DNA of 64,000 nucleotides, taken from Methyloprofundus sedimenti (GTDB lineage: Bacteria; Pseudomonadota; Gammaproteobacteria; Methylococcales; Methylomonadaceae). The DNA is taken from assembly GCF_002072955.1 (NCBI RefSeq), contig NZ_LPUF01000001.1:1014896-1078895 (forward strand), given 5' to 3'. The first letter of the stretch is position 1, and each line of letters starts with the position of its first letter. Positions 19,427-28,100 of the stretch are shown here, piece by piece. Position numbers and translations under genes: made by a program. The notes under the pieces are model-generated. The model worked only from the letters and a program-made list of their open reading frames with translations. It was not told the DNA's origin and ran no database searches.

Positions 19427-19747
19427 ATGGGTTGGCTTTATCTTTTGGGAGCGAGTATTGCAGAAATATTTTTTGCATTAAGCCTTAAATATAACGAAGG
19501 GTTCACTAAACTGATTCCTTCGATTGTTACAGCAGTGACAGGTGCGGGGAGTTTTGGTTTGTTAATTTTAGCAATTAAAACCTTACCTCTAGGTACGGCT
19601 TATGCTATCTGGACCGGGGTTGGTGCAGCAGGAATTGCTATTGCAGGGATTTTTCTGTTTAAAGAATCGGTGGATATTTACCGCCTTTCTTCCATCGCAC
19701 TTATTATTATTGGTGTAGTAGGTTTAAAAATATTTTCTGGTGAATAA
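19427..19747 (+). CDS. SMR family small multidrug/guanidinium-type transporter
   Basis: The 106-residue protein has four membrane helices and the SMR hallmarks: GWLYLLGASIAEIFFALSLKY with the essential Glu in helix 1, and GTAYAIWTGVGAAGIAIAG in helices 3-4. SMR proteins work as antiparallel dimers in the inner membrane. Whether this is of the Gdx (guanidinium) or quaternary-ammonium subtype cannot be settled by eye. The start is ATG 19427 because GGAG lies six bases upstream; a TTG at 19412 is less likely. The next gene, tusB, begins one base after its stop. Confidence 0.9.
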   Translation: MGWLYLLGASIAEIFFALSLKYNEGFTKLIPSIVTAVTGAGSFGLLILAIKTLPLGTAYAIWTGVGAAGIAIAGIFLFKESVDIYRLSSIALIIIGVVGLKIFSGE

Positions 19748-19748
19748 T

Positions 19749-20039
19749 ATGCTGCATATTATCAGCATCAGTTCAGGACACGAGGTATTATTTGAACGTA
19801 TTGCCCGCGGGGATGTCTTGCTTTTTATCGAGAGCGCAGTGCTTTGTTTACATAAAAATTCACAAGCTGCACAGGCAATACTGGCAAATAACCAGCAGTT
19901 TGAATTTCATGCTTTGCAAGCTGATTTATTAGCAAGAGGGCTCACTGCAGATAAGATTATATCGGGGATAAATATTGTTGATTATCAAGGTTTTGTTACT
20001 TTAACGCTGACACATAAAGTCATTAAAACATGGAGTTAA
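19749..20039 (+). CDS. tusB: TusB/DsrH family sulfur-relay protein
   Basis: The 96-residue protein matches TusB/DsrH: MLHIISISSGHEVLFERI, then DVLLFIESAVLCLH with the family Cys, and a C-terminal VIKTW. In E. coli TusBCD accepts sulfur from TusA and passes it to TusE for 2-thiouridine synthesis on tRNA. The start is ATG 19749 directly after the transporter gene; a GTG at 19740 is possible. It overlaps tusE. tusC and tusD are not adjacent, which is unusual. Confidence 0.8.
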   Translation: MLHIISISSGHEVLFERIARGDVLLFIESAVLCLHKNSQAAQAILANNQQFEFHALQADLLARGLTADKIISGINIVDYQGFVTLTLTHKVIKTWS

Positions 20040-20362
20040 AGGTGAGCGGCGATAACATACCCACGAACAGTCAGGGTTTTTTGCTGGACATGAGTCTATG
20101 GAATGAACAACTGGCAAAGTGTCTTGCTGATATTGAGGGCATAAATTTAACAGATGCGCATTGGGAAATAATATATTTTATTCGCCAGTTTTATCAAGAG
20201 TATAAATACTTACCCAATGCCCGTGTTTTTAGTAAAGCTATTAAACAAAAGCTGGGTGAAGAAAAGGCGAATAGCCGTTATTTACTGAAATTATTTCCAG
20301 CAGGGCCACTAAAATATTCCTGCAAGATTGCAGGCTTACCCAAACCGCCTAGTTGTTTGTAG
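20030..20362 (+). CDS. tusE: TusE/DsrC family sulfur-carrier protein
   Basis: The 110-residue protein is full length. WNEQLAKCLADIEGI, THWEII-like DAHWEIIYFIRQFYQEY, LGEEKANSRYLLKLFP and the C-terminal AGLPKPPSCL match TusE. The penultimate Cys is the persulfide-carrying residue. DsrC of sulfur oxidisers has a second conserved Cys in the C-terminal arm; there is a Cys in YSCKIAGLP but not at the DsrC spacing, so I favour the tRNA-thiolation role. ATG 20030 overlaps tusB by 10 bp and matches the N-terminal length of E. coli TusE. Confidence 0.87.
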   Translation: MELKVSGDNIPTNSQGFLLDMSLWNEQLAKCLADIEGINLTDAHWEIIYFIRQFYQEYKYLPNARVFSKAIKQKLGEEKANSRYLLKLFPAGPLKYSCKIAGLPKPPSCL

Positions 20363-20453
20363 CTTGGACGTTTTTAGTGGCTTTATAGCTTCATGACACA
20401 CCTCATATTTCCAGTGTCAGCTTTTCAATTATTGGAAAATTTAGTTTGTCAAT

Positions 20454-20843
20454 TTACTGCTGCTTAAACCTGTGGATCTGCCGACGCTGTTTTTTGTTGG
20501 GACGTTCTGTGACGTCATTGTGCAAAAATTGACGTTCTATTCGTCTCTGAGCCGCATCTTGCTCGCGTTTTAAGCGACTGGCGGCTGTTTCTTCATAAAG
20601 AAGGACCGCTTCAGAAGCAGGTCTACGTTGGGCATTGATGGCTACTACTATAATATCCCAGCTTAAATGATCTTTATGGATAATTATATGGCTATCAACT
20701 TTTACCTCTTTACCTGGTTTTGTGCGCTGACCGTTTAAGTGTACTTTGCCCCCTGAAACTGCTTCAGCGGCTAGTTTGCGCGTTTTAAAAAAACGCGCAG
20801 TCCAGAGCCATTTATCTAAACGAATGGATTCTAACTGAGCCAT
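20454..20843 (-). CDS. hslR: Heat-shock protein 15, ribosome-associated S4-domain protein
   Basis: The 129-residue protein begins ESIRLDKWLWTARFFKTRKLA, the S4 RNA-binding start, followed by GGKVHLNGQRTKPGKEV. A basic C-terminal tail (RRIERQFLHNDVTERPNKKQRRQIHRF) is typical of Hsp15, which binds 50S subunits carrying stalled nascent chains. Length agrees with E. coli HslR (133). It follows the rhodanese gene by 8 bp and is probably co-transcribed with it. Confidence 0.92.
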   Translation of the reverse strand: MAQLESIRLDKWLWTARFFKTRKLAAEAVSGGKVHLNGQRTKPGKEVKVDSHIIIHKDHLSWDIIVVAINAQRRPASEAVLLYEETAASRLKREQDAAQRRIERQFLHNDVTERPNKKQRRQIHRFKQQ

Positions 20844-20851
20844 AAGCGGAA

Positions 20852-21196
20852 TTAACTTTCAGACCAGGCTTTATAACCACCAGCTAAACTCACTGCATTG
20901 CTGAAGCCTAGTTTATGCAGGCTTTCTGTTGCTAATGCCGAGCGCCCACCTGACTGGCAGCAAATAATAATTTTAGCTGCGTGTTGGCCAGTAAAAGCAG
21001 GGTGGTTATTGATTTGAAACTCAAGTACTCCGCGCGGAATATTGATTGCATTAGGTATTTGGCCTGCGGAAAATTCAGCAGGTTCCCGAACATCTAGAAT
21101 AAGATGGTCAGATAACGTTTGTCTGGCTTCCGTTACACTGATTTCAGTAATGTTTTGTTTGGCATTTGCAACTAAATCCATTGCTGTTATAGGCAT
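20852..21196 (-). CDS. Rhodanese-domain sulfurtransferase, single domain
   Basis: About 114 residues with one rhodanese domain: ILDVREPAEFSAGQIPNAINIPRG and the active-site loop IICCQSGGRSALA, whose Cys carries the persulfide. There is no signal peptide, so it acts in the cytoplasm. The ATG at 21196 has GGAG seven bases upstream; an earlier TTG at 21214 is less likely. It is close to tusB/tusE on the other strand, which suggests but does not prove a shared role in sulfur transfer. Confidence 0.88.
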   Translation of the reverse strand: MPITAMDLVANAKQNITEISVTEARQTLSDHLILDVREPAEFSAGQIPNAINIPRGVLEFQINNHPAFTGQHAAKIIICCQSGGRSALATESLHKLGFSNAVSLAGGYKAWSES

Positions 21197-21330
21197 GTTT
21201 TTTCTCCGGATCAATCATTTAAAAATATATATTAGCAAGTTATGATATATAAATGCCAGTTTTTTAGTGACTGGCAGGTAATTAAGGTAAATAATAGCTG
21301 TTTTTCGTTTTTTTGTGCTGGGGATATTTT

Positions 21331-21714
21331 GTGAATCTTGAGAAGGTTATTTTCGGTTTTTTCATTGTACTATCATTAACCTTGAATGTAGGTTTTGTCT
21401 TAGGTGAGTATAATAATCCTGAGCACCATAGTGTTTATGAGTTATTTGCTGTTGTGGTGGTTAATATGATTGCTACCGGCTTAAAATTGGGCGATCGATC
21501 GCAAATTGGAGCGTTACTGCTGGCAACAAGCCTGGTAGCTGATTTTGAATTAATTGCGGCGGCTTTGGAGTGGACTTTTGCTGTGCATGTCATTGGGACA
21601 GGGATTACACCTGAAGTTATTACCAGTATCGTTTCTCTAGCCGGAGGCGCATTGGTTGCTAATATAATTTCAGTTGTTATTCTGGTTTCAGAAACCCTGA
21701 TTTCAAGGATATAA
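21331..21714 (+). CDS. Small membrane protein, DUF6394-like
   Basis: The 127-residue protein has three to four hydrophobic segments and conserved-looking EYNNPEHHSVYELFAVVVVN and GDRSQIGALLLATSLVADFELI. I believe it is the DUF6394 family, which I recall next to RCK potassium-channel genes; the match is from memory. The start is GTG 21331 with GGGGA upstream. It ends 42 bp before the channel gene on the same strand and is probably its operon partner and perhaps an accessory subunit. Confidence 0.65.
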   Translation: MNLEKVIFGFFIVLSLTLNVGFVLGEYNNPEHHSVYELFAVVVVNMIATGLKLGDRSQIGALLLATSLVADFELIAAALEWTFAVHVIGTGITPEVITSIVSLAGGALVANIISVVILVSETLISRI

Positions 21715-21756
21715 CAGTCAGATGTTTATTTAACACTCTATATTCGAGCATAGTCT

Positions 21757-23487
21757 ATGTACACTAGTAATGAGCTAAGCCGTGTTAGTTTTATTGTTAT
21801 GCGCGAGATGCGCACGCCTTTAATTGCCTTAATAACGGTATATTCGGTTGCTATTTTTGGCATGGTGTCTATACCCGGCCCTGAAATAGATGGAAAAATA
21901 GAGTATTTAAGTATTTTTCATGCTTTTTATTTTATGACTTATACCGCAACCACGACCGGGTTCGGTGAAATTCCTTTTGCATTCAGTGATGCACAACGTT
22001 TGTGGGCAATAGCATGTCTTTATGTCAGTGTCGTCACCTGGTTTTATGCACTGGGTAGTATTGTACGTTTATTCCAGAATGTATTTTTTAAACGTGCTGT
22101 TGATGAATTGCGTTTTGCTTTAAGTGTTAATCGTATCGGAGCACCTTTTTATATTATCTGTGGTTTTGGTGATACCGGCAGTGTGCTGGTAAGAGGTTTG
22201 AATGATGCTGGTTTGCATGCCGTTGTTATTGATGAGAGTGCGGAACGTGTAATGGCCTTAAAATTACGTAATTATAAAACCGCTGTGCCGGGTTTATGCG
22301 CTGATGCAAGTGTCCCCAGGCATTTACTGGAAGCGGGTGTAACCAGCGAATATTGTAAAGCGGTGGTTGCCATCACCAGTATTGAAGACGTTAACCTTAA
22401 AATTTCGGCTGTAGCACGCTTATTGAACCCCGATGTTGGTATTCTTACCATGTCTAAAATGGATGTTTTTGAGGAAACATTGGCGACTTTAGGGGGAGAA
22501 GTGCATATTGTTGATCCTTTTAAAACTTTTGCTAAAGTGCTCAATGCCTGTATCAATAATCCTGCGTTTTATGCCTTGAATAATTGGCTTGTTGGTGATA
22601 AAGGCGCAAATCTTGAATCGTATGTGCATCCACCTGTTGGCGGCTGGATTATTGCTGGTTATGGGCGAATGGGTATGGAGGCGAATCATGTTTTAACCAT
22701 GAACGGGATAAAAACGGCTGTAATTGATCCACATTCACGCAAAAAAGAAGAAGAAATTGAAACCTATATTACGGGTAGAGCAAATGCCAAAACATTGAGG
22801 AAAGCAGGAATTGATCATGCAGTCGGGTTGTTAGCAGCTGCCGATGATGATGGTCAGAATTTAAGTGTATTATTAAATGCGCGTAGTCTGAATCAGAATT
22901 TATTTACTATCGTAAGGCAGAATAGTCATCAAAATGAGCTGGCCTTCGCTAAAGCAGATGCTGATATGATTATGCAGCCAACTTTGGTTACTGCAAGAAA
23001 AATCCTGTTATTGTTGATAGCCCCTTTATTAAAACACTTTTTTCGATATTTATTGGCCAGGGAGCCAGGTCGGGATGATGATATTAAACAAGTTATCAGT
23101 ACGCTAAGGGATAAAATAGGTGATAAAAAACCCTTACTGGTAACCGTTGATTTTACCCGAGAAAAAAGTAGAGCAGTGATTCAGTACTTAGATCAAGGTT
23201 TTGATGTGTTGTTGGGTGATATTATTGCCGATCCGCGGAACCCCGAGCAAGAGCTGGAATTAATGCTGTTTGTTATTCAATCTGAAGGGCAAGTAATAGT
23301 TTTACCTTCGAATGATCATAAAATCAAAGAAGGCGACCAATTACTTTTTTGTGGCACTGCGTATGCTAAACAAATATTAAAGTCGACTATTAACAATGAG
23401 TATACTTTGCATTATTTATGTACGGGTATTCACAAACCATCCAGTTATTTTGCCCAATGGTATGCACGTAGGTTCAATAAAGCGTAG
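21757..23487 (+). CDS. Potassium channel with two RCK/TrkA-N domains
   Basis: The 576-residue protein has two transmembrane helices around a pore loop whose filter is TTTGFGE (residues 65-71), a variant of TVGYG. Two cytoplasmic RCK modules follow, with Rossmann motifs FYIICGFGDTGSVLVRGL (from about 131) and GGWIIAGYGRMGMEANHVL (from about 293). A final TrkA-C-like domain contains EGDQLLFCGT. The GFG filter and tandem RCK resemble KchA/GsuK-type channels gated by nucleotide. The upstream DUF6394-like gene is probably in the same operon. Confidence 0.87.
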   Translation: MYTSNELSRVSFIVMREMRTPLIALITVYSVAIFGMVSIPGPEIDGKIEYLSIFHAFYFMTYTATTTGFGEIPFAFSDAQRLWAIACLYVSVVTWFYALGSIVRLFQNVFFKRAVDELRFALSVNRIGAPFYIICGFGDTGSVLVRGLNDAGLHAVVIDESAERVMALKLRNYKTAVPGLCADASVPRHLLEAGVTSEYCKAVVAITSIEDVNLKISAVARLLNPDVGILTMSKMDVFEETLATLGGEVHIVDPFKTFAKVLNACINNPAFYALNNWLVGDKGANLESYVHPPVGGWIIAGYGRMGMEANHVLTMNGIKTAVIDPHSRKKEEEIETYITGRANAKTLRKAGIDHAVGLLAAADDDGQNLSVLLNARSLNQNLFTIVRQNSHQNELAFAKADADMIMQPTLVTARKILLLLIAPLLKHFFRYLLAREPGRDDDIKQVISTLRDKIGDKKPLLVTVDFTREKSRAVIQYLDQGFDVLLGDIIADPRNPEQELELMLFVIQSEGQVIVLPSNDHKIKEGDQLLFCGTAYAKQILKSTINNEYTLHYLCTGIHKPSSYFAQWYARRFNKA

Positions 23488-23526
23488 TTTCCGATTTTAT
23501 CAAGTAGTGTGAGTTGAAAAATTATA

Positions 23527-23679
23527 ATGAGTGAGAATATACGTAAATGCGCCCTGTGTGGACTTGCAGTTGAAATAGAGGGATTTAATGTCCAGACAAC
23601 TGAGGGCTTAAAGCACTTTTGTTGTGCTGGGTGTGTGTCAGTTTATCGCTTATTAAATGGCGATAAAATCAAAGAATAA
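23527..23679 (+). CDS. Stand-alone metal-binding domain of the CcoI/FixI N-terminal type
   Basis: This 50-residue protein has CALCGL near residues 8-13 and HFCCAGCVSVYRLLNG near 32-47. This Cys-rich pattern is that of the domain normally found at the N-terminus of CcoI/FixI copper P-type ATPases (Pfam ATPase-cat_bd). Here it stands alone with its own ATG and stop. It could be a small copper chaperone or a remnant. It follows the channel gene by 39 bp with no clear ribosome site. No cytochrome cbb3 genes are nearby. Confidence 0.7.
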   Translation: MSENIRKCALCGLAVEIEGFNVQTTEGLKHFCCAGCVSVYRLLNGDKIKE

Positions 23680-23731
23680 ATAATGCAGCGCAGATTTCAG
23701 CCTTTCTAATGGCAGGTATTCAGAAATATCC

Positions 23732-24457
23732 TTAAATTGATTCTACTTTATATCCAGATTCCGACCAGGACAAGAAACTGGCGCTGTCTTTTTTCCATTC
23801 CGCAAGCACAAAGCGTTGTGCATCTTGTCCGTTTATCTGTAAATCATGTACTGCAGGCCTATGGGTATGGCCATGAATTAAGCGCTTAGTCTGGAATTTT
23901 TCCATGACCTTTTGAATGCTTTGCTGATTGACATCCATAATATCCTGAGATTTTTTGCGCTTATGAAAATAACTGCGTAAGCGATACCAGCGGGCATATA
24001 ACAATCTGAATATCAACGGCCTGGATAAAACATTTTCTTGCCATTCGGTAGCGTGTGATTTGATACGGAATTCCTGATAGGGCAGGTCATCGGTACACAG
24101 CAAATCGCCATGCGTCAGTAAAGTACTCGTTCCATAGAGATCAATGACGCTATATTCATCCAGTAAGGTGATCCCTGTTTGTTCACTAAACCGCTTGCCG
24201 ATCAGAAAGTCACGGTTACCATGTATATAAAAGACGGGTATGCCCTGATTCGTGAGAGCTTTAAGGTGTTTTTTTACCGTGTTGATTGGCGGGCTAAAAT
24301 CATCATCCCCAATCCAGGTATCAAATAAGTCGCCTAATATATATAAAGCACGAGCTTGAGTGGCACGCGTTGTTAATAGTTCTATAAACTTACGTGTTAC
24401 TTCAGGGCGTTCAATGGTTAGATGCAAGTCTGAAATAAACAGAGTTTCATTACTCAT
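23732..24457 (-). CDS. lpxH: UDP-2,3-diacylglucosamine diphosphatase
   Basis: LpxH cleaves UDP-2,3-diacylglucosamine to lipid X and UMP, the step before LpxB in lipid A synthesis, at the inner membrane surface. The 241-residue protein has the calcineurin-like metal sites in order: ISDLHL, GDLFDTWIGDD, HGNRDFLIG, LTHGDLLCTDD and HGHTHRP. Length matches E. coli LpxH (240). ATG 24457. lpxB and lpxD are elsewhere in this window (52.2 and 48.5 kb). The cyclophilin gene lies upstream on the same strand, as in E. coli, where ppiB and lpxH are adjacent. Confidence 0.95.
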   Translation of the reverse strand: MSNETLFISDLHLTIERPEVTRKFIELLTTRATQARALYILGDLFDTWIGDDDFSPPINTVKKHLKALTNQGIPVFYIHGNRDFLIGKRFSEQTGITLLDEYSVIDLYGTSTLLTHGDLLCTDDLPYQEFRIKSHATEWQENVLSRPLIFRLLYARWYRLRSYFHKRKKSQDIMDVNQQSIQKVMEKFQTKRLIHGHTHRPAVHDLQINGQDAQRFVLAEWKKDSASFLSWSESGYKVESI

Positions 24458-24557
24458 AGCATAAAAATCTGGCGCAAAAGAAAGAAAAATAAGGAGTGCA
24501 ATAGCTTTAGGCTAGCTATTGCTAAAAACTAAAACTTTTTACTCTTAATATGTGATG

Positions 24558-24603
24558 AGTCGGGTTGTTAATCAGTTCTGCGTCTAGATAAGTCAACCCG
24601 ACT
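24558..24603. repeat. Palindromic repeat, family 2 (copy 2)
   Basis: AGTCGGGTTG and CAACCCGACT are exact reverse complements around a 26-base centre; TTACA follows, as in the other copies. It lies between the cyclophilin gene and lpxH. Confidence 0.6.
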
Positions 24604-24615
24604 TACAAGCTGTTT

Positions 24616-25197
24616 CTATTTAATAACTTCAGCTTTTTCAATAATAATATCTGTTTTAGGTACATCTTGATGGCCATTGCGAGTAGCTGTTGGCGCTTTT
24701 GCCATTTCATCAACAACATCCATACCTTCAACTACTTTACCGAATACAGTATAACCCCAGCCCTGTGATGTTGGTGCGCTATGGTTTAAGAAGTCATTAT
24801 CCTTATAGTTAATAAAAAATTGAGAAGATGCAGAGTCTGGAATCCCTGTACGCGCCATGGCGACCGTGCCACGATCATTTTTTAAACCATTATCGGCTTC
24901 TATTTTAATCGTATCGTGTGTCGCTTTTTGTTTAAAACTGGTATCAAAACCACCGCCCTGTGCCATAAAGCCTGGAATAACACGATGAAAAACAGTGCCA
25001 TTGTAAAAGCCTTCATTAACATAGGTAAGAAAGTTTTTTACAGTAATAGGCGCTTTTTCTGGGTTTAGCTCAATAGTGAAATCACCCGCAGTAGTTTGAA
25101 ATTTGACCCTAGGTTGTGTTTCTGGCATTTTGTTTTCCGTTGAGAAAGAATAGGTTGAAGTAAAGTAGAGCATCAAAAAAATAATTAAAGAACGCAT
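24616..25197 (-). CDS. Periplasmic peptidyl-prolyl cis-trans isomerase (cyclophilin)
   Basis: About 193 residues: a signal sequence ([17 protein letters not shown]) and a complete cyclophilin domain. [13 protein letters not shown] holds the catalytic Arg, and [14 protein letters not shown] and [16 protein letters not shown] follow. It should help fold exported proteins. The ATG at 25197 is preferred over a GTG nine bases earlier. The mature part is more like PpiA than cytoplasmic PpiB in location, while the gene position beside lpxH is like ppiB. Confidence 0.9.
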   Translation of the reverse strand: MRSLIIFLMLYFTSTYSFSTENKMPETQPRVKFQTTAGDFTIELNPEKAPITVKNFLTYVNEGFYNGTVFHRVIPGFMAQGGGFDTSFKQKATHDTIKIEADNGLKNDRGTVAMARTGIPDSASSQFFINYKDNDFLNHSAPTSQGWGYTVFGKVVEGMDVVDEMAKAPTATRNGHQDVPKTDIIIEKAEVIK

Positions 25198-25338
25198 AGT
25201 ACCCACTATAAAAAGATGTAAATCGTAAATTCTATGTGTTTTTAGCTTGAAAGAGAAGGGTTAATATTGCAAAATTGAATAATTAAACTCATATCAGTGA
25301 GTCCTCAGATTGAATTATTCGGAATTACAAAGCCACAA

Positions 25339-26724
25339 ATGTTAAAAATATATAATACCCTGACGCGCAGCAAAGACATTTTTACACCGCGAGTTGAGGG
25401 GAAGGTAGGCATGTATGTCTGTGGGATGACAGTGTATGATTACTGTCATATTGGACATGCACGTGTGATGGTCGTGTTTGATATTGTTGCTCGATATTTA
25501 CGTTATTCAGGTTACGACTTAAGGTATGTGCGTAATGTCACTGATATAGATGATAAAATCATTCAGCGTGCAAATGAAAATAATGAAGAGATTGGCGCCT
25601 TAACGCAGCGATTTATTGAAGCAATGCATGCAGATGAGCGTGCATTAGCCGTATTACCACCTGATATGGAGCCCAGAGCGACTAAATCAATGGATGATAT
25701 TATCCTGATGATTACCGCCTTGTTTGAAAAGGGTCTGGCTTACACAGGGAGCAATGGGGATGTTTTTTATGCAGTGAATAAATTTGCCGGTTATGGTGCT
25801 TTATCAGGTAAAAAACTGGATGAATTACAGGCGGGTGAGCGAGTTGAAGTCGATCAGGCAAAAAAAAATCCCTTTGATTTTGTATTATGGAAAAAGGCCA
25901 AAGCAGACGAGCCGTACTGGAATTCGCCCTGGGGAAGAGGGCGGCCGGGTTGGCATATAGAATGTTCGGCTATGGCTACGAGATGTCTGGGGCATCATTT
26001 TGATATACATGGCGGCGGTATGGATTTACAATTTCCTCATCATGAAAATGAAATTGCCCAATCTGAAGGCGCGACCGGTGAAAAGTTTGTTAATACCTGG
26101 ATGCATAATGGATTTGTACGTATAAATGAAGAAAAAATGTCCAAATCGCTGGGTAATTTTTTCACAGTCAGAGAAGTGTTAAAGCAATATAGGCCAGAGG
26201 TAGTACGTTTTTTTGTAATGTCCAGTCATTACCGTAGTCCACTCAATTATTCTGATGAGCAGCTGGATGATGCGGGAGTTGCATTGACTCGTTTATATAC
26301 AGCCTTGCGTGGAGTTCCGGCAATAGCAGGAAAAAGCAGTGAATATAGCAAGCGATTTAAACAGGCAATGGACGATGATTTTAATACGCCTGTTGCAGTA
26401 GCGGTATTATTTGATATGGCAAGAGAATTGAATAAAGAAAAAAATAATGATGCCGAACTTGCATCCAGGCTAGCCGCTGAATTAAAAGAGCTGTCTAATG
26501 TATTGGGCATTTTGCAGGATGATCCGGAAAGTTTTTTGCAGGCTGGAGATACCGTAAAAGAAGGCGGTTTAAGTGAGCAGGAAATTGAACAATTCATTGA
26601 GCAGCGCCTACGGGCAAAACAACACAAGAACTGGGCGCTCGCGGATAAAATCCGCGAGGATTTAAAGCAGCAGGGCATAGTCCTGGAAGATGTTGCTGCA
26701 GGCACCAACTGGCGTCGTGAATAA
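25339..26724 (+). CDS. cysS: Cysteinyl-tRNA synthetase
   Basis: CysS charges tRNA-Cys. The class I signature is CHIGHAR (HIGH), the KMSKS motif is [10 protein letters not shown], and the zinc-binding Cys and His residues are in GMYVCGM and [22 protein letters not shown]. About 461 residues from [15 protein letters not shown], which matches the E. coli start MLKIFNTL. The open frame extends to a GTG at 25297, but those 14 residues are not family-like. A single-copy essential gene. Its 3' end runs into a family 1 palindrome. Confidence 0.96.
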   Translation: MLKIYNTLTRSKDIFTPRVEGKVGMYVCGMTVYDYCHIGHARVMVVFDIVARYLRYSGYDLRYVRNVTDIDDKIIQRANENNEEIGALTQRFIEAMHADERALAVLPPDMEPRATKSMDDIILMITALFEKGLAYTGSNGDVFYAVNKFAGYGALSGKKLDELQAGERVEVDQAKKNPFDFVLWKKAKADEPYWNSPWGRGRPGWHIECSAMATRCLGHHFDIHGGGMDLQFPHHENEIAQSEGATGEKFVNTWMHNGFVRINEEKMSKSLGNFFTVREVLKQYRPEVVRFFVMSSHYRSPLNYSDEQLDDAGVALTRLYTALRGVPAIAGKSSEYSKRFKQAMDDDFNTPVAVAVLFDMARELNKEKNNDAELASRLAAELKELSNVLGILQDDPESFLQAGDTVKEGGLSEQEIEQFIEQRLRAKQHKNWALADKIREDLKQQGIVLEDVAAGTNWRRE

Positions 26725-26754
26725 ATGGCCTTGTTTGTTATTGCAACAAAGTCA

Positions 26755-26826
26755 CTGTAGGGCGCGACTTTAGCCGGCCTATGTTAGTTGTTACTTAGGT
26801 TGGCGGACAGAAGCCACGCTCTACCG
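26755..26826. repeat. Palindromic repeat, family 1 (copy 3)
   Basis: Left arm CTGTAGGGCGCGACTTTAGC and right arm ending AAGCCACGCTCTACCG are imperfect reverse complements. It lies between cysS and fchA, 30 bp after the cysS stop. Confidence 0.6.
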
Positions 26827-26916
26827 ACAACAAGCTTTTCTAGTAAAACTGTTTTTTATAAAAAACCAAAGTCAATAGAGCTTGAAACTAATCAATTATC
26901 AATACTAAGTATAAAT

Positions 26917-27546
26917 GTGACTGAAATAAAAGATAAATCCATCCAGATATACCTTGACGAACTGGCAAGTAAAGCACCGACACCCGGTGGCGGAAGTGCA
27001 GCGGCACTGCTAGGCGCGCAATCTGCAGCATTAACCAGTATGGTATGTAATTTAACCATCGGTAAACCAAAATACGCAGAAGTTGAAACGGAAATGCAGG
27101 TCTTGTTAAGCAAATCCGAATCCTTGCGTGTAACGTTAACTGCCATGATTAAGGCTGATGTTGATGTTTTTAGTCAATTAATGGCAGCATATGGCCTGGC
27201 AAAAGAATCGGACCAGGAAAAAGTAGCTCGTAGCCAGCAAATTCAGACAGTATTGCGTGAGGCAACACAAATTCCCTTAAACTGTGCCAAAGCCTGTGCC
27301 GAAGCAATAGTATTAAGTCAGGAAGCGGCAGATAAAGGCAGCTTAAATGTGATTAGTGATGCCGGAGTCGCGGTGATGTCGGCTTATGCCGGGCTAAAAA
27401 GTGCAGCTTTGAATGTTTATATTAATGCCGCCAGCCTGAAAGACAGGCCTTTTGCCGAAGAAAAACTAGCAGAATTAGCAGTAATACTCAAAGGCGCAGA
27501 TATAAAAGCTGAAGAGATCTATCAGCTAGTCAAAAATAAATTGTAA
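26917..27546 (+). CDS. fchA: Methenyltetrahydrofolate cyclohydrolase, FchA type
   Basis: The protein of about 209 residues is a stand-alone formiminotransferase-cyclodeaminase C-terminal-like enzyme: IQIYLDELASKAPTPGGGSAAALLG is the family start, and GSLNVISDAGVAVMSAYAGLKSAALNVYIN lies in the middle. In methylotrophs FchA works with MtdA in the tetrahydrofolate C1 pathway, interconverting 5,10-methenyl- and 10-formyl-H4F. I chose GTG 26917 because upstream codons (back to ATG 26788) run through the palindromic repeat. No mtdA is in view. Confidence 0.85.
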   Translation: MTEIKDKSIQIYLDELASKAPTPGGGSAAALLGAQSAALTSMVCNLTIGKPKYAEVETEMQVLLSKSESLRVTLTAMIKADVDVFSQLMAAYGLAKESDQEKVARSQQIQTVLREATQIPLNCAKACAEAIVLSQEAADKGSLNVISDAGVAVMSAYAGLKSAALNVYINAASLKDRPFAEEKLAELAVILKGADIKAEEIYQLVKNKL

Positions 27547-27644
27547 AACCTTAAATAATTATTGACCGACTATAAAAAACAGCTATAATAGTCAGCTCTT
27601 TAAGGCATTAATTGCTAGCGTAGTAATTGAACTTATAAGTGTAT

Positions 27645-27721
27645 CGGGGTATAGCGCAGTTTGGTAGCGCGCCTGCTTTGGGAGCAGGATGTCGGGGGTT
27701 CGAATCCCTCTACCCCGACCA
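27645..27721 (+). tRNA. tRNA-Pro (anticodon TGG)
   Basis: Full cloverleaf: acceptor CGGGGTA/TACCCCG, D-loop GCGCAGTTTGGTAGCGC, anticodon stem CCTGC-TTTGGGA-GCAGG, T-arm GGGGGTTCGAATCCCTC, encoded CCA. First of a three-tRNA cluster. Confidence 0.97.
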
Positions 27722-27728
27722 ATACAAT

Positions 27729-27805
27729 GCGCTTGTAGCTCAGCTGGATAGAGCATCGGCCTTCTAAGCCGAGGGTCGCAGGTTCGACTCCTGCCAAGCG
27801 TACCA
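27729..27805 (+). tRNA. tRNA-Arg (anticodon TCT)
   Basis: Acceptor GCGCTTG pairs with CAAGCGT (one G-T pair). Anticodon loop CTTCTAA gives TCT, reading AGA. T-arm GCAGGTTCGACTCCTGC and an encoded CCA. Confidence 0.96.
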
Positions 27806-27832
27806 TTTCCTTAAAGAACCACACACCATTAT

Positions 27833-27909
27833 GGTGGGCGTAGCTCAGTTGGTAGAGTCCCGGATTGTGATTCCGGTTGTCGTGGGTTCGAGCCCCATCG
27901 TCCACCCCA
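27833..27909 (+). tRNA. tRNA-His (anticodon GTG)
   Basis: Acceptor GTGGGCG pairs with CGTCCAC, anticodon GTG, T-arm GTGGGTTCGAGCCCCAT. The extra G at -1 (27833) and C73 are both present, as required for histidyl-tRNA synthetase. CCA is encoded. Confidence 0.96.
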
Positions 27910-28100
27910 ATGATACTTTATAAACAATAACTTACAGGTTTCTTCTTGTAAGTGGTCAATCAAATGTTCTTTGTATATCAATGCCTAAGTTACCATGTAA
28001 CATACATGGACTAGTTAGTTATTGACGAATAATAATTGTAACTACTCAGCATACTTAAAAATCGCATGAAGTTATAAAGAAAATTCTGGCAGCTTCCCCT

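Noticed and set aside
26788-26916. N-terminal extension of FchA
   Set aside because: The codons come from the palindromic repeat; family homology begins after GTG 26917.
27633-27905. 90-residue minus-strand frame with GVEPATLGLEG
   Set aside because: It is the antisense of the three tRNA genes, a well-known false protein.
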